64,000 bases of DNA from Pseudosulfitobacter koreensis (GTDB taxonomy: Bacteria; Pseudomonadota; Alphaproteobacteria; Rhodobacterales; Rhodobacteraceae). The notes under the pieces were generated by a model, which did no database searches, was not told where the DNA came from, and worked only from the letters and a program-made list of their open reading frames with translations. Positions within the stretch are counted from its first letter, which is position 1, and every line of letters begins with the position of its first letter. Made by a program: the position numbers and the translations under genes. Shown here one piece after another: positions 63,306 through 64,000 of the stretch. Location: contig NZ_JANKJG010000006.1 in assembly GCF_024733015.1 (NCBI RefSeq), positions 62,001-126,000 on the forward strand. The letters are read 5' to 3'.

Positions 63306-64000
63306 CTAGGCTTGCGGGCGCGCCGCCACGGCGCGCCTGTACCGCCAGCGTTTGATCTCCCGCATCAGCTTGCCGCTGGTGCGGGTTTTCTTTTGGATGG
63401 TCGAGCCGCCCAGGTCCGCCGTCAGTTCGCGCACGCCGTTGGGCAGGATCGTCTGAACGGTCTGGCCGTGCACCCAGTGCATTTGCAGAAACGTGTCCAC
63501 GGGCCTGTCCAGAATCTCGGTCGCGGCCAGAAGCCGCTGTGCCGCAGTGCGCCCGACCACCTGAAGCACGGTTTGCAGGCCGATCACACGGGGCAGCATC
63601 AAGGTGCAGGGCCCGTTGCTGGCCAGCTCCCGCAGGGCAAGCTCGTGGGTTTTGGCAGGGATGCGGATAAAGCTGTCGGCAGTGGCATGTGTCTCGATCA
63701 GCGCTTGTACATGGGTCCAAAGCACGGGGTCCAGCGCCAGATCATCCTCGGCCACCAGCGCATACTCCCAGCCTTCGGTCACGATCCGCTGCCAGCAGGC
63801 CCGATGCGACAGAAAACAGCCCACTTCGCCCGCGCCGATGGAAAACGGATAGGGCGGCTGGTGGACATCGCCCGGCGCAGGCGTCACGCCTGCATCGGCA
63901 CCGCGCACGGCCTCGATCAAGCTGGCTCCCGGCAGCGTCTGCAACAACACCTCTACGTTCGAGCGGCGCTGCGTGGCGCTGGACATATGAATGATCAGGG
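63306..64000 (-). CDS. Glycosyltransferase family 25 protein, N-terminus cut by window edge
   Basis: The frame is open past the only ATG in the window (63986) to the edge, reading …LIIHMSSATQRR, which looks like the first strand of GT25 proteins, so the real start is probably outside. Motifs: GAGEVGCFLSHRACWQ and YALVAEDDLALD. GT25 enzymes add galactose or similar sugars to LPS. Ends 1 base from the peroxiredoxin stop. Confidence 0.82.
   Translation of the reverse strand, partial: LIIHMSSATQRRSNVEVLLQTLPGASLIEAVRGADAGVTPAPGDVHQPPYPFSIGAGEVGCFLSHRACWQRIVTEGWEYALVAEDDLALDPVLWTHVQALIETHATADSFIRIPAKTHELALRELASNGPCTLMLPRVIGLQTVLQVVGRTAAQRLLAATEILDRPVDTFLQMHWVHGQTVQTILPNGVRELTADLGGSTIQKKTRTSGKLMREIKRWRYRRAVAARPQA

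Noticed and set aside
63317-63337. Terminator inside the GT25 coding end
   Set aside because: An 8-bp GGCGCGCC stem is present but without a T-run and within coding sequence, so it is noted only as a possible aid to termination.

Overview
The window reads as core chromosome of a Roseobacter-group alphaproteobacterium (Rhodobacteraceae). The grounds are high G+C coding sequence, lineage-typical families (DUF2125, DUF4170, DUF3576, DUF3095, DciA, HspQ), a CcrM-type GANTC methyltransferase directly after rnhB, an alpha-type porin, and a glycine-betaine/dimethylglycine demethylation module common in marine roseobacters. Genus cannot be fixed from the sequence alone. I see no tRNA, rRNA, CRISPR array, prophage, insertion sequence or plasmid functions. 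Coding density is very high, with many 1-14 base overlaps; the only gap above 300 bases lies upstream of the porin.

Layout. 1-7.6 kb: a DUF4139 protein cut by the window edge, asd, an MFS transporter, a DUF3095 cyclase-fold protein, an HpaI-type aldolase, a small secreted protein overlapping a membrane-anchored winged-helix protein, and a second small secreted protein. 7.7-12 kb: rnhB-ccrM, an AlkB-like monooxygenase and mutY. 12-22.2 kb: dciA, a DsbA-like thioredoxin, a CoA transferase, the lpxK-waaA-DUF4170 lipid A cluster, an inositol-monophosphatase-family gene with pmbA, DUF2125, and an SDR plus crotonase pair. 22.3-31 kb: HNH protein, flavoprotein, GST, GFA protein, then leuS-lptE-holA, a DUF3576 lipoprotein and a highly expressed porin. 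31-44 kb: YggS, YkuD, ribA, a CenR-like response regulator, exonuclease III, thioredoxin-TPR/Lon-domain/Trm112 run, UbiH-type hydroxylase, amidase, aminotransferase and ftsK. 44-50.5 kb: lolA, a transglycosylase-like lipoprotein, hspQ, a gamma-glutamyltransferase, a STAS/anti-sigma kinase pair, thiolase and free-methionine-R-sulfoxide reductase. 50.6-57.3 kb: an XRE-cupin regulator, two 815-residue FAD/GcvT demethylating dehydrogenases and a homocysteine S-methyltransferase. 57.3-64 kb: rarD, NTF2-like protein, RluA synthase, fucosyltransferase and FkbM methyltransferase, aldehyde dehydrogenase, 1-Cys peroxiredoxin, and a glycosyltransferase 25 cut by the right edge.

How genes work together. 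lpxK, waaA and lptE serve the outer membrane and lolA serves lipoprotein export. The 50.6-57.3 kb genes can be read as one pathway: homocysteine methylation from betaine yields dimethylglycine, and two folate-linked dehydrogenases take it through sarcosine to glycine, probably under the adjacent regulator, which has a striking pair of 25-base repeats in its promoter.

Most interesting: the paired 25-base operators before the XRE-cupin gene; three GANTC sites within 39 bases upstream of the GANTC methyltransferase; a low-G+C patch replacing the leucine-specific domain of leuS; a membrane protein with a C-terminal winged helix; a Kdo-transferase-like protein lacking the canonical catalytic Glu; a crotonase lacking both canonical Glu residues; and a 20-base dispersed motif found just after three genes.
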